Part shown: piece after piece, positions 1 to 8,442 of the stretch
Position numbering within the stretch: position 1 is the stretch's first letter
Layout: each line of letters starts with the position of its first letter
Assembly (NCBI GenBank): GCA_936933955.1
Contig: CAKZIN010000045.1
Span: forward strand, 1 to 51,532
DNA from: an uncultured Sphingopyxis sp.
Lineage (GTDB): Bacteria > Pseudomonadota > Alphaproteobacteria > Sphingomonadales > Sphingomonadaceae
Direction of reading: 5' to 3'
Length of the DNA: 51,532 nt
The notes under the pieces: model-generated
The model's database searches: none
What the model saw: the letters and a program-made list of their open reading frames with translations, nothing else
What the model was told of the DNA's origin: nothing
Made by a program: the position numbers and the translations under genes

Positions 1-99
1 TTTTACCTCACCAACGCCATCTGCCGCGCGTCGCCGACGATGCAGCGCTGCTCGGCGGAACTGCTCCACGGCGTCGACTTTGCGGAGGCCGCCGAATGA
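1..99 (+). CDS. nuoG: NADH-quinone oxidoreductase subunit G, C-terminal end (partial)
   Basis: The window opens inside an ORF whose last 32 residues (FYLTNAICRASPTMQRCSAE... ending in AAE) are visible before the TGA at 97-99. The tail resembles the C-terminus of alphaproteobacterial NuoG, and it lies directly upstream of nuoH with an ATGA overlap at 96-99. NuoG is the large iron-sulfur subunit of the peripheral arm of complex I. Identity rests mainly on position and a short end motif, because the catalytic part is outside the window. Confidence 0.8.
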   Translation, partial: FYLTNAICRASPTMQRCSAELLHGVDFAEAAE

Positions 100-1151
100 C
101 TGCCTGGCTGCAATCCTGGCTCGGCACCGGCCTCGGCTGGTTTGCCGGCACGCTGGCGCTGATTTTGTTGATCGTGCTGCCGCTGATGCTGGCGGTCGCG
201 ATGATCATCTACGCCGACCGCAAGATCTGGGCAGCGATCGCGCTGCGCCGTGGGCCCAACGTGGTCGGTCCGTTCGGCCTCCTGCAAAGCTTTGCCGACG
301 GGCTCAAGGTGTTTCTGCAGGAAACGATTGTCCCCTCGAGCGCGAACAAGGTGCTGTTCCTGCTCGCACCGATTATCACCTTCACCGTCGCGCAGATGGC
401 GTGGGCGGTGATCCCGTTTGGCGCGCAACAGGTGCTCGCCGACATCAACGTTGGGCTGCTCTACATCCTCGCGATCAGTTCGCTCGGCGTGTATGGCGTC
501 ATCATTTCGGGCTGGGCATCCAACTCGAAATATCCATTCTTTTCCGCGCTGCGCGCCGCAGCGCAGATGATCAGCTATGAAGTGTCGATCGGCTTCGTGC
601 TGGTGTGCGTCGTGCTGTGGGCGGGGAGCTTCAACCTCAGCGAAATCATCCGCCAGCAGCAGGGGCACGTGTTCGGCCTGCTCAACGGGTTCGGTTTCAA
701 CCCGCTGCTGTTCCCGATGGCGGTGGTGTTCCTGATCAGCTCGATGGCGGAAACTGCGCGTGCGCCCTTCGACCTCACCGAGGCGGAGAGCGAGCTCGTC
801 GCGGGCTATCAGACCGAATATAGCTCGATGAGCTTCGCGCTGTTCTGGCTCGGCGAATATGCCAACGTCATTTTGATGTGCGCTCTGAATGCGATCCTGT
901 TCTGGGGCGGGTGGCTGCCGCCGCTCAACATCGACCTCATCCCCTGGTTCGACATTCCCGGGATGGTGTGGCTGTTCGCCAAGATCTTCCTGTTCTTCTT
1001 CATCTTCAGCTGGGTGAAGGCGACTGTCCCACGCTATCGCTATGACCAGCTGATGCGGCTCGGGTGGAAGGTGTTTCTGCCGATGTCGTTGCTGTTCGTG
1101 GTACTTATCTCGGGCTATCTGATGTTCACGCGTTACGGGGTGCCGGCATGA
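96..1151 (+). CDS. nuoH: NADH-quinone oxidoreductase subunit H
   Basis: A 351-residue, very hydrophobic protein with about eight membrane helices. NuoH (ND1 family) forms the ubiquinone chamber and the membrane end of the quinone site of complex I. Recognisable stretches are YADRKIWAAIALRRGPNVVG near residues 40-60, the EAESELVAGYQTEYSSM loop at about 230-245, which carries conserved acidic residues of the E-channel, and the WVKATVPRYRYDQLMRLGWK motif near the C-terminus. The start is the ATG at 96, overlapping the nuoG stop by four bases, and the gene ends in an ATGA overlap with nuoI. Length is usual for the family. Confidence 0.98.
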   Translation: MTAWLQSWLGTGLGWFAGTLALILLIVLPLMLAVAMIIYADRKIWAAIALRRGPNVVGPFGLLQSFADGLKVFLQETIVPSSANKVLFLLAPIITFTVAQMAWAVIPFGAQQVLADINVGLLYILAISSLGVYGVIISGWASNSKYPFFSALRAAAQMISYEVSIGFVLVCVVLWAGSFNLSEIIRQQQGHVFGLLNGFGFNPLLFPMAVVFLISSMAETARAPFDLTEAESELVAGYQTEYSSMSFALFWLGEYANVILMCALNAILFWGGWLPPLNIDLIPWFDIPGMVWLFAKIFLFFFIFSWVKATVPRYRYDQLMRLGWKVFLPMSLLFVVLISGYLMFTRYGVPA

Positions 1152-1633
1152 GCATCGCGCACACCATCAAGTCCTTCACGTTGTGGGAATTCGTGAAGGC
1201 GCACGCGCTGACCCTGCGCTATTTCTTCAAGCCCAAGGCGACGATCAACTACCCATTCGAGAAGAACCCGCTGAGCCCTCGGTTCCGCGGCGAGCATGCA
1301 CTGCGCCGTTATCCGAACGGCGAGGAGCGCTGCATCGCTTGCAAGCTGTGCGAGGCGGTGTGTCCGGCACAGGCGATCACCATCGAGGCGGAGCCGCGTG
1401 AGGATGGGTCGCGGCGGACGACGCGCTATGACATCGACATGACGAAGTGCATCTACTGCGGCTTTTGTCAGGAAGCGTGCCCGGTCGACGCAATTGTCGA
1501 GGGGCCCAACTTCGAATTTGCGACCGAAACGCGCGAGGAACTGCTCTACGACAAGGCCAAGCTCCTCGCCAACGGCGACCGGTGGGAGCGAGCGATCGCG
1601 GCCAACCTTGCCGCCGATGCACCGTATCGCTAG
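1148..1633 (+). CDS. nuoI: NADH-quinone oxidoreductase subunit I (two 4Fe-4S clusters)
   Basis: A 161-residue ferredoxin-like subunit that carries clusters N6a and N6b and passes electrons towards cluster N2 next to the quinone site. Two CxxCxxCxxxCP motifs are present: C62, C65, C68, C72 and C101, C104, C107, C111. The frame stays open upstream to 1064, but the ATG at 1148 (MSIAHTIKSF) gives the family N-terminus and overlaps the nuoH stop as ATGA, so it is the start chosen. It is followed by an unusually long spacer, about 100 bases, before nuoJ; the other nuo genes here overlap or abut. Confidence 0.98.
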   Translation: MSIAHTIKSFTLWEFVKAHALTLRYFFKPKATINYPFEKNPLSPRFRGEHALRRYPNGEERCIACKLCEAVCPAQAITIEAEPREDGSRRTTRYDIDMTKCIYCGFCQEACPVDAIVEGPNFEFATETREELLYDKAKLLANGDRWERAIAANLAADAPYR

Positions 1634-1646
1634 GGGCGCGGCACCA

Positions 1647-1739
1647 ATGAGTCACCTGCCGTTCATGGGCGCGGGCCTGCCGCGCGAGGCCGCTTGCAAC
1701 GCTGCCGGGCGCTCCCCTTCGGCGGAGGTCGCGGCGTGA
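1647..1739 (+). CDS. candidate 30-residue peptide in the nuoI-nuoJ spacer
   Basis: A short ATG-initiated frame (begins MSHLPFMGAGLPREAA, ends EVAA) fills the spacer between nuoI and nuoJ. Its TGA at 1737-1739 overlaps the nuoJ GTG start as GTGA, the same coupling seen at the other junctions of this operon. No family is recognised and there is no membrane segment. It could be a leader that couples nuoJ translation to upstream ribosomes, or a chance frame created by an inserted spacer. Nothing in the sequence proves that it is translated. Confidence 0.3.
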   Translation: MSHLPFMGAGLPREAACNAAGRSPSAEVAA

Positions 1740-2344
1740 TCCAGGCGGTCGCCTTTTATCTCTTTTCGGTGGTGCTGATCGCGGCGGCGGTGCTCACCAT
1801 AGCGAGCCGCAACCCGGTGCACGGCGTGCTGTGGCTCATCCTCGCCTTTTTCAACGCGGCGGGGCTGATGCTGATCGTCGGCGCCGAATTCATCGCGATG
1901 CTGCTGGTGATCGTTTATGTTGGCGCGGTCGCGGTGCTGTTCCTGTTCGTGGTGATGATGCTCGAAGTGGACTTTGCCGCTCTGCGTAAGGGCGCGGTGC
2001 AGTATCTGCCGTTCGGGTTGCTGCTGGCGGCTGTGATCGCTGCGGAACTGATCCTGGCGCTTGGCTCGTGGAGCGCAGGCAGCATTGGCGGCACTCGCAC
2101 CGCGCCTGTGGTCGCAAGTGCATCGAACATCCAGGCGATCGGGCAGTTGCTCTACACAAAATATGTGTTCGTATTCGAACTCGCAGGGCTGGTGCTCTTG
2201 GTGGCGCTGATCGGCGCGATCGTTCTCACCAACCGCAAGCGATCGAACGTGCTTCGCCAGAACATCAGCCGTCAGAATGCGCGTCGTCCGCAGGACGCGA
2301 CGCGGCTGACCGCGCCGACGGTGGGCGAAGGGGTGCAGCTATGA
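1736..2344 (+). CDS. nuoJ: NADH-quinone oxidoreductase subunit J
   Basis: A 202-residue membrane subunit (ND6 family) with five predicted helices. It sits between NuoH and the antiporter-like subunits and holds the pi-bulge helix; the pattern EFIAMLLVIVYVGAVAVLFLFVVMM is typical. The GTG at 1736 (MIQAVAFYLFSVV) is taken as the start because it begins the first membrane helix and lies in a GTGA junction; the longer frame from 1694 has no supporting N-terminus. The tail after the last helix is basic. The stop overlaps nuoK as ATGA. Confidence 0.95.
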   Translation: MIQAVAFYLFSVVLIAAAVLTIASRNPVHGVLWLILAFFNAAGLMLIVGAEFIAMLLVIVYVGAVAVLFLFVVMMLEVDFAALRKGAVQYLPFGLLLAAVIAAELILALGSWSAGSIGGTRTAPVVASASNIQAIGQLLYTKYVFVFELAGLVLLVALIGAIVLTNRKRSNVLRQNISRQNARRPQDATRLTAPTVGEGVQL

Positions 2345-2649
2345 CCATCGGCATGCACCATTACCTAGTCGTCAGCGCGATCCTGTTCGTGCTCGGCGTG
2401 CTCGGCATCTTTCTCAACCGTCGCAACGTCATCATCATTCTGATGGCGATTGAGCTCATTCTGTTGAGCGTAAACCTCAACCTCGTCGCATTTTCGGCGT
2501 TTCTCGGCGATCTCGTCGGACAGGTGTTCGCGATGTTCGTGCTCACCGTCGCAGCGGCCGAGGCGGCGATCGGGCTTGCCATTCTCGTCATCTATTTCCG
2601 TCAGCGCGGGACGATCGCGGTCGACGATGCCAACCGGATGAAGGGCTGA
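2341..2649 (+). CDS. nuoK: NADH-quinone oxidoreductase subunit K
   Basis: A 102-residue, three-helix membrane subunit (ND4L family) of the proton-pumping arm. The segment IELILLSVNLNLVAFS carries the conserved membrane glutamate of the E-channel, and a second glutamate lies in AAAEAAIGLAILV. The ATG at 2341 overlaps the nuoJ stop, and the TGA overlaps the nuoL ATG as TGATG. The length is exactly what is expected for NuoK. Confidence 0.98.
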   Translation: MTIGMHHYLVVSAILFVLGVLGIFLNRRNVIIILMAIELILLSVNLNLVAFSAFLGDLVGQVFAMFVLTVAAAEAAIGLAILVIYFRQRGTIAVDDANRMKG

Positions 2650-4724
2650 TGCATCCCATCATCGCCATCGTGTTTCTGCCACTGGCGGCGGCGCTCGTCG
2701 CCGGGCTGTTCGGCCGCTGGATCGGAGCCACCGCGGCCAAGCTGATTACGACAGCTTCGCTGTTCGCCGCAGCGGCACTGAGCTGGCCGATCTTTCTGAG
2801 CTACCTCGGTGGGGAGGGGCAGCCTGGCGTGGTCCCCGTACTCGAGTGGATGCGCTCGGGCGCGCTCAGCGTCGATTGGTCGTTGCGGGTCGATAGCCTG
2901 ACCGCGGTGATGCTGGTGGTAATCACCACCGTTTCCGCGCTCGTCCACCTCTATAGCTGGGGGTACATGAGCGAGGACCCGAGCCAGCCGCGGTTCTTTG
3001 CCTACCTGTCGCTATTCACCTTTGCGATGCTGATGCTCGTGACCGCCGACAACATCGTGCAGATGTTCTTCGGTTGGGAAGGGGTGGGGCTCGCCTCCTA
3101 TCTGCTGATCGGTTTCTGGTACCACAAGCCGAGCGCCAACGCCGCGGCGATCAAGGCGTTCGTGGTCAACCGCGTTGGCGACCTCGGCTTCATGCTCGGC
3201 ATCTTCGCACTGTTTCTCGTGTTCGGGACGGTGTCGATCGACGCGATCAACCAGGCGGCGCCGTCGATGACGGGATCGAGCATCGGCTTTCTCGGGCTAC
3301 GGGTCGACACGCTGACGATCATCTGCCTGCTGCTGTTCGTGGGTGCGATGGGCAAGTCGGCGCAGCTCGGCCTCCATACCTGGCTCCCCGACGCGATGGA
3401 GGGCCCGACGCCGGTTTCCGCGCTGATCCACGCGGCGACGATGGTGACCGCAGGCGTGTTCATGGTTTGCCGCCTGTCACCATTGTTCGAGACTGCGCCG
3501 ATCGCGCTAAGCTTCGTCACCTTCATTGGTGCGGCGACCTGCTTCTTCGCCGCCACGGTCGGGGTGGTGCAGACAGACATCAAGCGGGTCATCGCTTATT
3601 CGACCTGCTCGCAGCTCGGCTACATGTTCTTTGCGGCTGGGGTCGGCGCCTACGGCGCGGCGATGTTCCACCTGTTCACCCACGCCTTTTTCAAGGCGCT
3701 GCTGTTCCTCGGCGCGGGCTCGGTCATCCACGCGATGCATCATGAGCAGGACATGCGCTACTATGGCGCTTTGCGGCGGCACATCCCGCTCACCTACTGG
3801 GCGATGATCGCAGGCACGCTGGCGATCACCGGCGTCGGGATCCTCGGGCTGTTCGGGTTTGCGGGCTTTTATTCGAAGGACGTCATCCTCGAGAGCGCTT
3901 TTGCGAGCGGACCCTATGGTCAGATGGCGTTCCTCGTCGGCGCGGTCGCGGCACTGTTGACGAGCTTTTATAGCTGGCGTCTCATTTTCCTGACCTTCCA
4001 CGGCAAGCCGCGCTGGGCGGGGTCGGAGCACATTCAGCACGCGGTGCACGACACGCATGGTCACGACCACGACGCCGGCGATGCAGCGGCGGAGGACAGC
4101 GGACATGCGCCTTCGACGCACGCCGCGGCGCATGGTGAGCCGGTCGAAGGCACGCTCGGTTACCATCCGCACGAGAGCCCGTGGACGATGCTGCTCCCGC
4201 TCGCGGTACTGACGCTGGGCGCGGTGTTCGCAGGGTTCCTGTTCCACTATCCGTTCGTCGATGCGGAGCAAGGCGCGGCTTTCTGGAATGGCAGCATCGC
4301 CTTCGACAACCATCTGATGCACGCCGCGCACGGCGTCCCGCTGTGGGTAAAGCTCACTCCGGCCGCGGTGATGCTCGTCGGTCTGGCGCTCGCCTGGCGG
4401 AACTACATCCGCGATCCGGAAGCACCGGCTCGGATCGTTGCACGCATCCCTGACCTCCACCGTTTCCTCGCCAAGAAATGGTATTTTGACGAGCTGTACG
4501 ACTTCGTATTCGTGCGTCCGGCACTCGCCCTGGGGCGGTTGTTCTGGAAGCGTGGGGACGAGGGGTTCATCGACCGGTTCGGCCCCAACGGCGCGGCCTA
4601 TGCGGTGGCGGAGACCAGCGGCGTCGCGCGTGAATTTCAGTCGGGGTATATCTACAGCTATGCGTTCGTGATGCTGATCGGGCTCGCGGTGCTCACCAGC
4701 TGGCTTTGGTGGCAGTTCGGATGA
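2649..4724 (+). CDS. nuoL: NADH-quinone oxidoreductase subunit L (antiporter-like)
   Basis: A 691-residue antiporter-like subunit (ND5 family) at the distal end of the membrane arm, with many membrane helices and a C-terminal extension matching the lateral helix and anchoring helix. Key segments are FFGWEGVGLASYLLIGFWY (conserved Glu), GKSAQLGLHTWLPDAMEGPTPVSALIHAATMVTAG (Lys and His of the channel) and TDIKRVIAYSTCSQLGYM. A histidine- and aspartate-rich loop of about 50 residues (near 455-510, HAVHDTHGHDHD onward) lies between core helices; similar loops occur in other alphaproteobacterial NuoL. The start overlaps nuoK and the stop overlaps nuoM. Confidence 0.98.
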   Translation: MHPIIAIVFLPLAAALVAGLFGRWIGATAAKLITTASLFAAAALSWPIFLSYLGGEGQPGVVPVLEWMRSGALSVDWSLRVDSLTAVMLVVITTVSALVHLYSWGYMSEDPSQPRFFAYLSLFTFAMLMLVTADNIVQMFFGWEGVGLASYLLIGFWYHKPSANAAAIKAFVVNRVGDLGFMLGIFALFLVFGTVSIDAINQAAPSMTGSSIGFLGLRVDTLTIICLLLFVGAMGKSAQLGLHTWLPDAMEGPTPVSALIHAATMVTAGVFMVCRLSPLFETAPIALSFVTFIGAATCFFAATVGVVQTDIKRVIAYSTCSQLGYMFFAAGVGAYGAAMFHLFTHAFFKALLFLGAGSVIHAMHHEQDMRYYGALRRHIPLTYWAMIAGTLAITGVGILGLFGFAGFYSKDVILESAFASGPYGQMAFLVGAVAALLTSFYSWRLIFLTFHGKPRWAGSEHIQHAVHDTHGHDHDAGDAAAEDSGHAPSTHAAAHGEPVEGTLGYHPHESPWTMLLPLAVLTLGAVFAGFLFHYPFVDAEQGAAFWNGSIAFDNHLMHAAHGVPLWVKLTPAAVMLVGLALAWRNYIRDPEAPARIVARIPDLHRFLAKKWYFDELYDFVFVRPALALGRLFWKRGDEGFIDRFGPNGAAYAVAETSGVAREFQSGYIYSYAFVMLIGLAVLTSWLWWQFG

Positions 4725-6250
4725 GCGGGTTTCCTGTGCTTTCGCTGATGATCGGGCTGCCGATCGTGGCCGCAATCGCGTGCATGTTCGCGCGCGCCGA
4801 GAGCGCGCGCTGGATTGCGCTGCTGACGACCCTGGTGGAGTTTGCGCTCGGCATCTGGCTGTGGGCGAACTACCAGATTGGCGGGCCGCAGTGGCAATTC
4901 GTGGAGCGGGCTGCGATTTCGGGCAGCTTCAACTGGGCGCTCGGCATCGATGGCATCGCGCTAATGCTGATCATGCTGTCGGTGTTTCTGATGCCAATCT
5001 GCATCGGGGCAAGTTGGCGCACGATCACTGACCGCACCGGCCTCTACATGGCCTGCTTCCTGGTCATGGAAGCGCTGATGATCGGCGTCTTTGCGGCGCA
5101 GGACCTGATCCTGTTTTATATTTTCTTCGAGGCTGGCCTCATCCCGATGTATCTCATCATCGGCATTTGGGGCGGCGCCAACCGCATTTACGCCAGCTAC
5201 AAATTCTTCCTTTACACGCTGCTCGGCTCGATCCTGATGCTGGTGGCGATGCTGTGGATGGTGGCGAGCGCGGGCACCGCCGATATTCCCACGCTGATGA
5301 CGCACGATTTCCCGGTGTCCGCGCAAACCTTGCTGTGGCTCGCCTTCTTCGCGAGTTTTGCGGTCAAGGTGCCGATGTTCCCGGTGCACACCTGGCTCCC
5401 CGACGCGCACGTGCAGGCGCCGACCGCGGGGTCGGTGATCCTTGCCGGTGTTCTGCTCAAGATGGGCGGGTACGGTTTTCTGCGCTTCAGCCTGCCGATG
5501 TTCCCGGACGCGTCGGCGCAGCTCACCTGGCTGATCATGGCGCTGTCGATGATCGCGGTCGTCTACACCAGCCTCATCGCGCTGGTGCAGAGCGACATGA
5601 AGAAGCTGATCGCCTATTCGTCGGTCGCGCACATGGCCATCGTCACCGCGGGGCTGTTCGCGTTCAACCGTCAGGGGATCGAGGGCGGCATCATCGTCAT
5701 GCTCAGCCACGGGCTCGTGTCGGGGGCACTGTTCCTGTGCGTCGGCGTGATCTACGACCGGCTGCATACGCGGGAAATCGCGCGCTACGGCGGCCTCGCC
5801 AACAACATGCCTGGGTACGCGCTGCTGTTCCTGCTGTTCACCATGGCGTCGATCGGCCTGCCCGGGACGAGCGGTTTCGTGGGCGAATTCCTCGCCCTGA
5901 TGGGCGTCTATCAGCTGAGCACCTGGGCGGCGCTCATCTGCACCACGGGCATCATCCTTGGGGCGGGTTACATGCTGTGGCTGTACCGCCGGGTGGTGTT
6001 CGGCTCGCCCGCGAGTGAGGAAACCGCGCGTCTCCCGGACCTGTCGCTGCGGGAGTGGGCTTTGCTTCTACCGATCGGGCTCGCGGCGCTGTGGATGGGC
6101 GTGTATCCGGAGAGCTTTCTGGCGCCGATCCGCGCGGATGTCGGGCGGATCGTCGAGCGCGTCGAAGCGAAACGTCCGGTCAGCGACAGTCGGCCAACCG
6201 CGGGACGTGCGCCGGCCGTGTCTGTCGATATGAGTGAGGGGGCGCACTGA
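4721..6250 (+). CDS. nuoM: NADH-quinone oxidoreductase subunit M (antiporter-like)
   Basis: A 509-residue ND4-family subunit of the complex I membrane arm. Channel motifs are visible: IFFEAGLIPMYLIIGIWGG (conserved Glu), KVPMFPVHTWLPDAHVQAPTAGSVILAG (Lys/His region) and SDMKKLIAYSSVAHM. The ATG at 4721 overlaps the nuoL stop as ATGA and is preferred over an in-frame GTG upstream, because the protein then begins just before helix 1 (MSGFPVLSLMIGLPIV). About 40 C-terminal residues after the last helix are polar and poorly conserved. The stop overlaps the nuoN ATG as TGATG. Confidence 0.98.
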   Translation: MSGFPVLSLMIGLPIVAAIACMFARAESARWIALLTTLVEFALGIWLWANYQIGGPQWQFVERAAISGSFNWALGIDGIALMLIMLSVFLMPICIGASWRTITDRTGLYMACFLVMEALMIGVFAAQDLILFYIFFEAGLIPMYLIIGIWGGANRIYASYKFFLYTLLGSILMLVAMLWMVASAGTADIPTLMTHDFPVSAQTLLWLAFFASFAVKVPMFPVHTWLPDAHVQAPTAGSVILAGVLLKMGGYGFLRFSLPMFPDASAQLTWLIMALSMIAVVYTSLIALVQSDMKKLIAYSSVAHMAIVTAGLFAFNRQGIEGGIIVMLSHGLVSGALFLCVGVIYDRLHTREIARYGGLANNMPGYALLFLLFTMASIGLPGTSGFVGEFLALMGVYQLSTWAALICTTGIILGAGYMLWLYRRVVFGSPASEETARLPDLSLREWALLLPIGLAALWMGVYPESFLAPIRADVGRIVERVEAKRPVSDSRPTAGRAPAVSVDMSEGAH

Positions 6251-7683
6251 TGGCGCAGGATTTTGCGCTCATCGCGCCCGATCTGGCGCTCATAGTCGGC
6301 GCGTTGGTGATGACGCTGGTGGCCGCATTCGTGGGCGATCGCGACGGGCGAGCGCTGACGTGGCTGGGGATCGCCGCGCTCGCAGGGGCACTGGTTCTCC
6401 TCGCCGGGCTGCGCTTTATCGACGGTCATGCGTTCAGCGGCACGCTGACGATCGATGCGTTCAGCGGCTACACGCGCGCACTGATCTACGCGTCGGGCAT
6501 CGCCGCGCTTATCTTCGCGCCACGCTATTTCCGCCATGAAAGCTATCGGCCCGAATACCCGCTGCTGATCGTCCTCGCGACAATCGGCATGGGGGTGATG
6601 GTCGGCGCGCGCGACCTCGTCACGCTGTACGTCGGGCTCGAACTTAACAGTCTCGCGTCCTACGTGCTGGCGAGCTTTGCGCGGCGCGACGAGCGTTCGG
6701 CGGAGGCGGGGCTCAAATATTTCGTGCTGGGCAGCCTCGCCAGCGGCATCCTCCTCTACGGTATCTCGCTGCTCTACGGGTTCGCCGGGACGACGAGCTT
6801 TGTCGCCCTCGCCAACGGTGTCGACGCGAACGCACCGCTCGGCTTGTTGATGGGCGTGGTGTTCGTGCTCGCGGGGCTCGGCTTCAAGATCAGCGCGGCG
6901 CCGTTCCACATGTGGACGCCCGACGTGTACGAAGGCGCGCCCACCCCGGTGGTCGCCTTCTTCGCCACTGCGCCCAAGATCGCCGCGACCGCTCTTCTGG
7001 TTCGTCTGTGTGTCGAAGCCATGCCCGCCGCGGGCGACGCGTGGCGCCAAATCGTTGCGGTGCTCGCGGTCGCGTCGATGGTAATCGGTTCATTCGGCGC
7101 GGTCGGCCAGCGCAACATCAAGCGCCTCCTCGCCTACAGTTCGATCGCCAACGTCGGCTTTATCCTGATCGGTCTGGCCGCAGGCACCGTTGAAGGCGTC
7201 TCGGCACTGCTGTTCTATCTGCTGGTCTACGCGATCATGACCTTCGCGAGCTTCGGGATCGTCATGCTGCTGGAGGACGCGCAGGCTCGTCCGATCGAGC
7301 GCATGGCCGACCTCACTGGCATGTGGCGCAAGCGCCCCTGGCTCGCGGCCGGGCTTGCGGCGCTGATGTTCAGTCTGGCGGGCATCCCGCCGCTGTTCGG
7401 CTTCTGGCCCAAGCTGCTCGTGTTCACCGCCGCCGTGCGTGCGGATATGCTGTGGCTGGCGGTGGTCGGTGCGATCACTTCGGTCATCGGTGCCTTCTAC
7501 TATCTGCGCGTCATCAAGCTGGTGATGTTCGACGAGCCGTCGCCGGTGTCGCTGCCGTCTCGCGGGAGCGTGTGGGAGCAGGGCGTCGTCGCTCTCGCGG
7601 TGGTATTCGTGAGCCTGCTCGGCTTCGCAGTCATCGGCCCGCTCGACAGCATCACGCGCCACGCAGCGGGCGCGCTGTTCTGA
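6250..7683 (+). CDS. nuoN: NADH-quinone oxidoreductase subunit N (antiporter-like)
   Basis: A 477-residue ND2-family subunit, the third antiporter-like pump of complex I. Diagnostic parts are GLELNSLASYVLASFARRDERSAEAGLKYFVLGS (Glu region), GFKISAAPFHMWTPDVYEGAPTPVVAF (Lys) and NIKRLLAYSSIANVGFI. This is the last complex I subunit, so the operon present in the window is G-H-I-J-K-L-M-N without inserted genes other than the small spacer frame before nuoJ. The following gene, birA, begins at or inside the stop codon. Confidence 0.98.
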   Translation: MAQDFALIAPDLALIVGALVMTLVAAFVGDRDGRALTWLGIAALAGALVLLAGLRFIDGHAFSGTLTIDAFSGYTRALIYASGIAALIFAPRYFRHESYRPEYPLLIVLATIGMGVMVGARDLVTLYVGLELNSLASYVLASFARRDERSAEAGLKYFVLGSLASGILLYGISLLYGFAGTTSFVALANGVDANAPLGLLMGVVFVLAGLGFKISAAPFHMWTPDVYEGAPTPVVAFFATAPKIAATALLVRLCVEAMPAAGDAWRQIVAVLAVASMVIGSFGAVGQRNIKRLLAYSSIANVGFILIGLAAGTVEGVSALLFYLLVYAIMTFASFGIVMLLEDAQARPIERMADLTGMWRKRPWLAAGLAALMFSLAGIPPLFGFWPKLLVFTAAVRADMLWLAVVGAITSVIGAFYYLRVIKLVMFDEPSPVSLPSRGSVWEQGVVALAVVFVSLLGFAVIGPLDSITRHAAGALF

Positions 7684-8429
7684 GTGCGGCTACCGCGCCG
7701 CGTCTGACGATCGTAGCGGAAACCGGCTCGACCAACGCCGATCTCCGCGCGATGGTCGAGCTAGGTCATGACTGGCGCGAGGGCGATTGGCTCATCGCCG
7801 ACCGCCAGACCGCCGGACGTGGTCGGCTTGGGCGAGAATGGCACGACGACGCCGGGAACTTCATGGGCTCGACTCTCGTCCGCGTTGGACGCGTCGATCC
7901 GGCCCCAGCGAGCCTCGCCTTTGTCGCTGGCTTGGCCCTCTATGATGCGGTGGGCGCGGCGGGAGCGACTGTGCGCCTCAAGTGGCCGAACGATCTGACA
8001 CTTGAAGGCGCAAAACTGGCCGGCATCCTGCTCGAGCGCGTAGGTGACGCGGTCATCGTCGGGATTGGCGTCAACCTCAAATCCGCGCCGCAGATCGAGG
8101 GCCGCGCAACGACATCGCTCGCGGCTGCAGGGCACGACGCGTCTCGCGACCAGTTCGCCGAACGACTGGCCGACGCCTTCGTCGCGCGCGTGGCAGAATG
8201 GCGCGGCGGCGGTTGGCCTTTGCAGGTGCAGCGGGACTGGCTCGCCCGCGCCCACCCCCTCGGCACGCCGCTCGCGGTCCATGACGGAGCCGTGACATTG
8301 ACCGGCGCTTTCGCGGGGTTAGAGGGGGACGGCGCGCTGCGGCTTCGCCTGGCGGGGGGAGAGGTGCGCCGCATCAGCGTCGGCGATGTTTCGCTGCTCG
8401 CCGACGATCTCGCCCGCGCCGACGACTGA
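7680..8429 (+). CDS. birA: biotin--[acetyl-CoA-carboxylase] ligase, monofunctional
   Basis: Activates biotin as biotinyl-AMP and transfers it to the lysine of the biotin carboxyl carrier protein. The core motifs are ETGSTNADLRA near the N-terminus, the adenylate loop GRGRLGREW, LKWPNDLTLEGAKLAGILLE with the catalytic lysine, and a small C-terminal domain. At about 249 residues it lacks the N-terminal winged helix of bifunctional BirA, so it should not be a repressor. The start is unusual: in this frame the region around the nuoN stop offers no ATG, GTG or TTG, only CTG at 7680 (a CTGA overlap) or CTG at 7704, unless translation begins far inside nuoN. The start is therefore uncertain; the product is not. 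It is followed by coaX as in many alphaproteobacteria. Confidence 0.92.
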   Translation: MSAATAPRLTIVAETGSTNADLRAMVELGHDWREGDWLIADRQTAGRGRLGREWHDDAGNFMGSTLVRVGRVDPAPASLAFVAGLALYDAVGAAGATVRLKWPNDLTLEGAKLAGILLERVGDAVIVGIGVNLKSAPQIEGRATTSLAAAGHDASRDQFAERLADAFVARVAEWRGGGWPLQVQRDWLARAHPLGTPLAVHDGAVTLTGAFAGLEGDGALRLRLAGGEVRRISVGDVSLLADDLARADD

Positions 8430-8442
8430 TCCGGAGAAAGAG

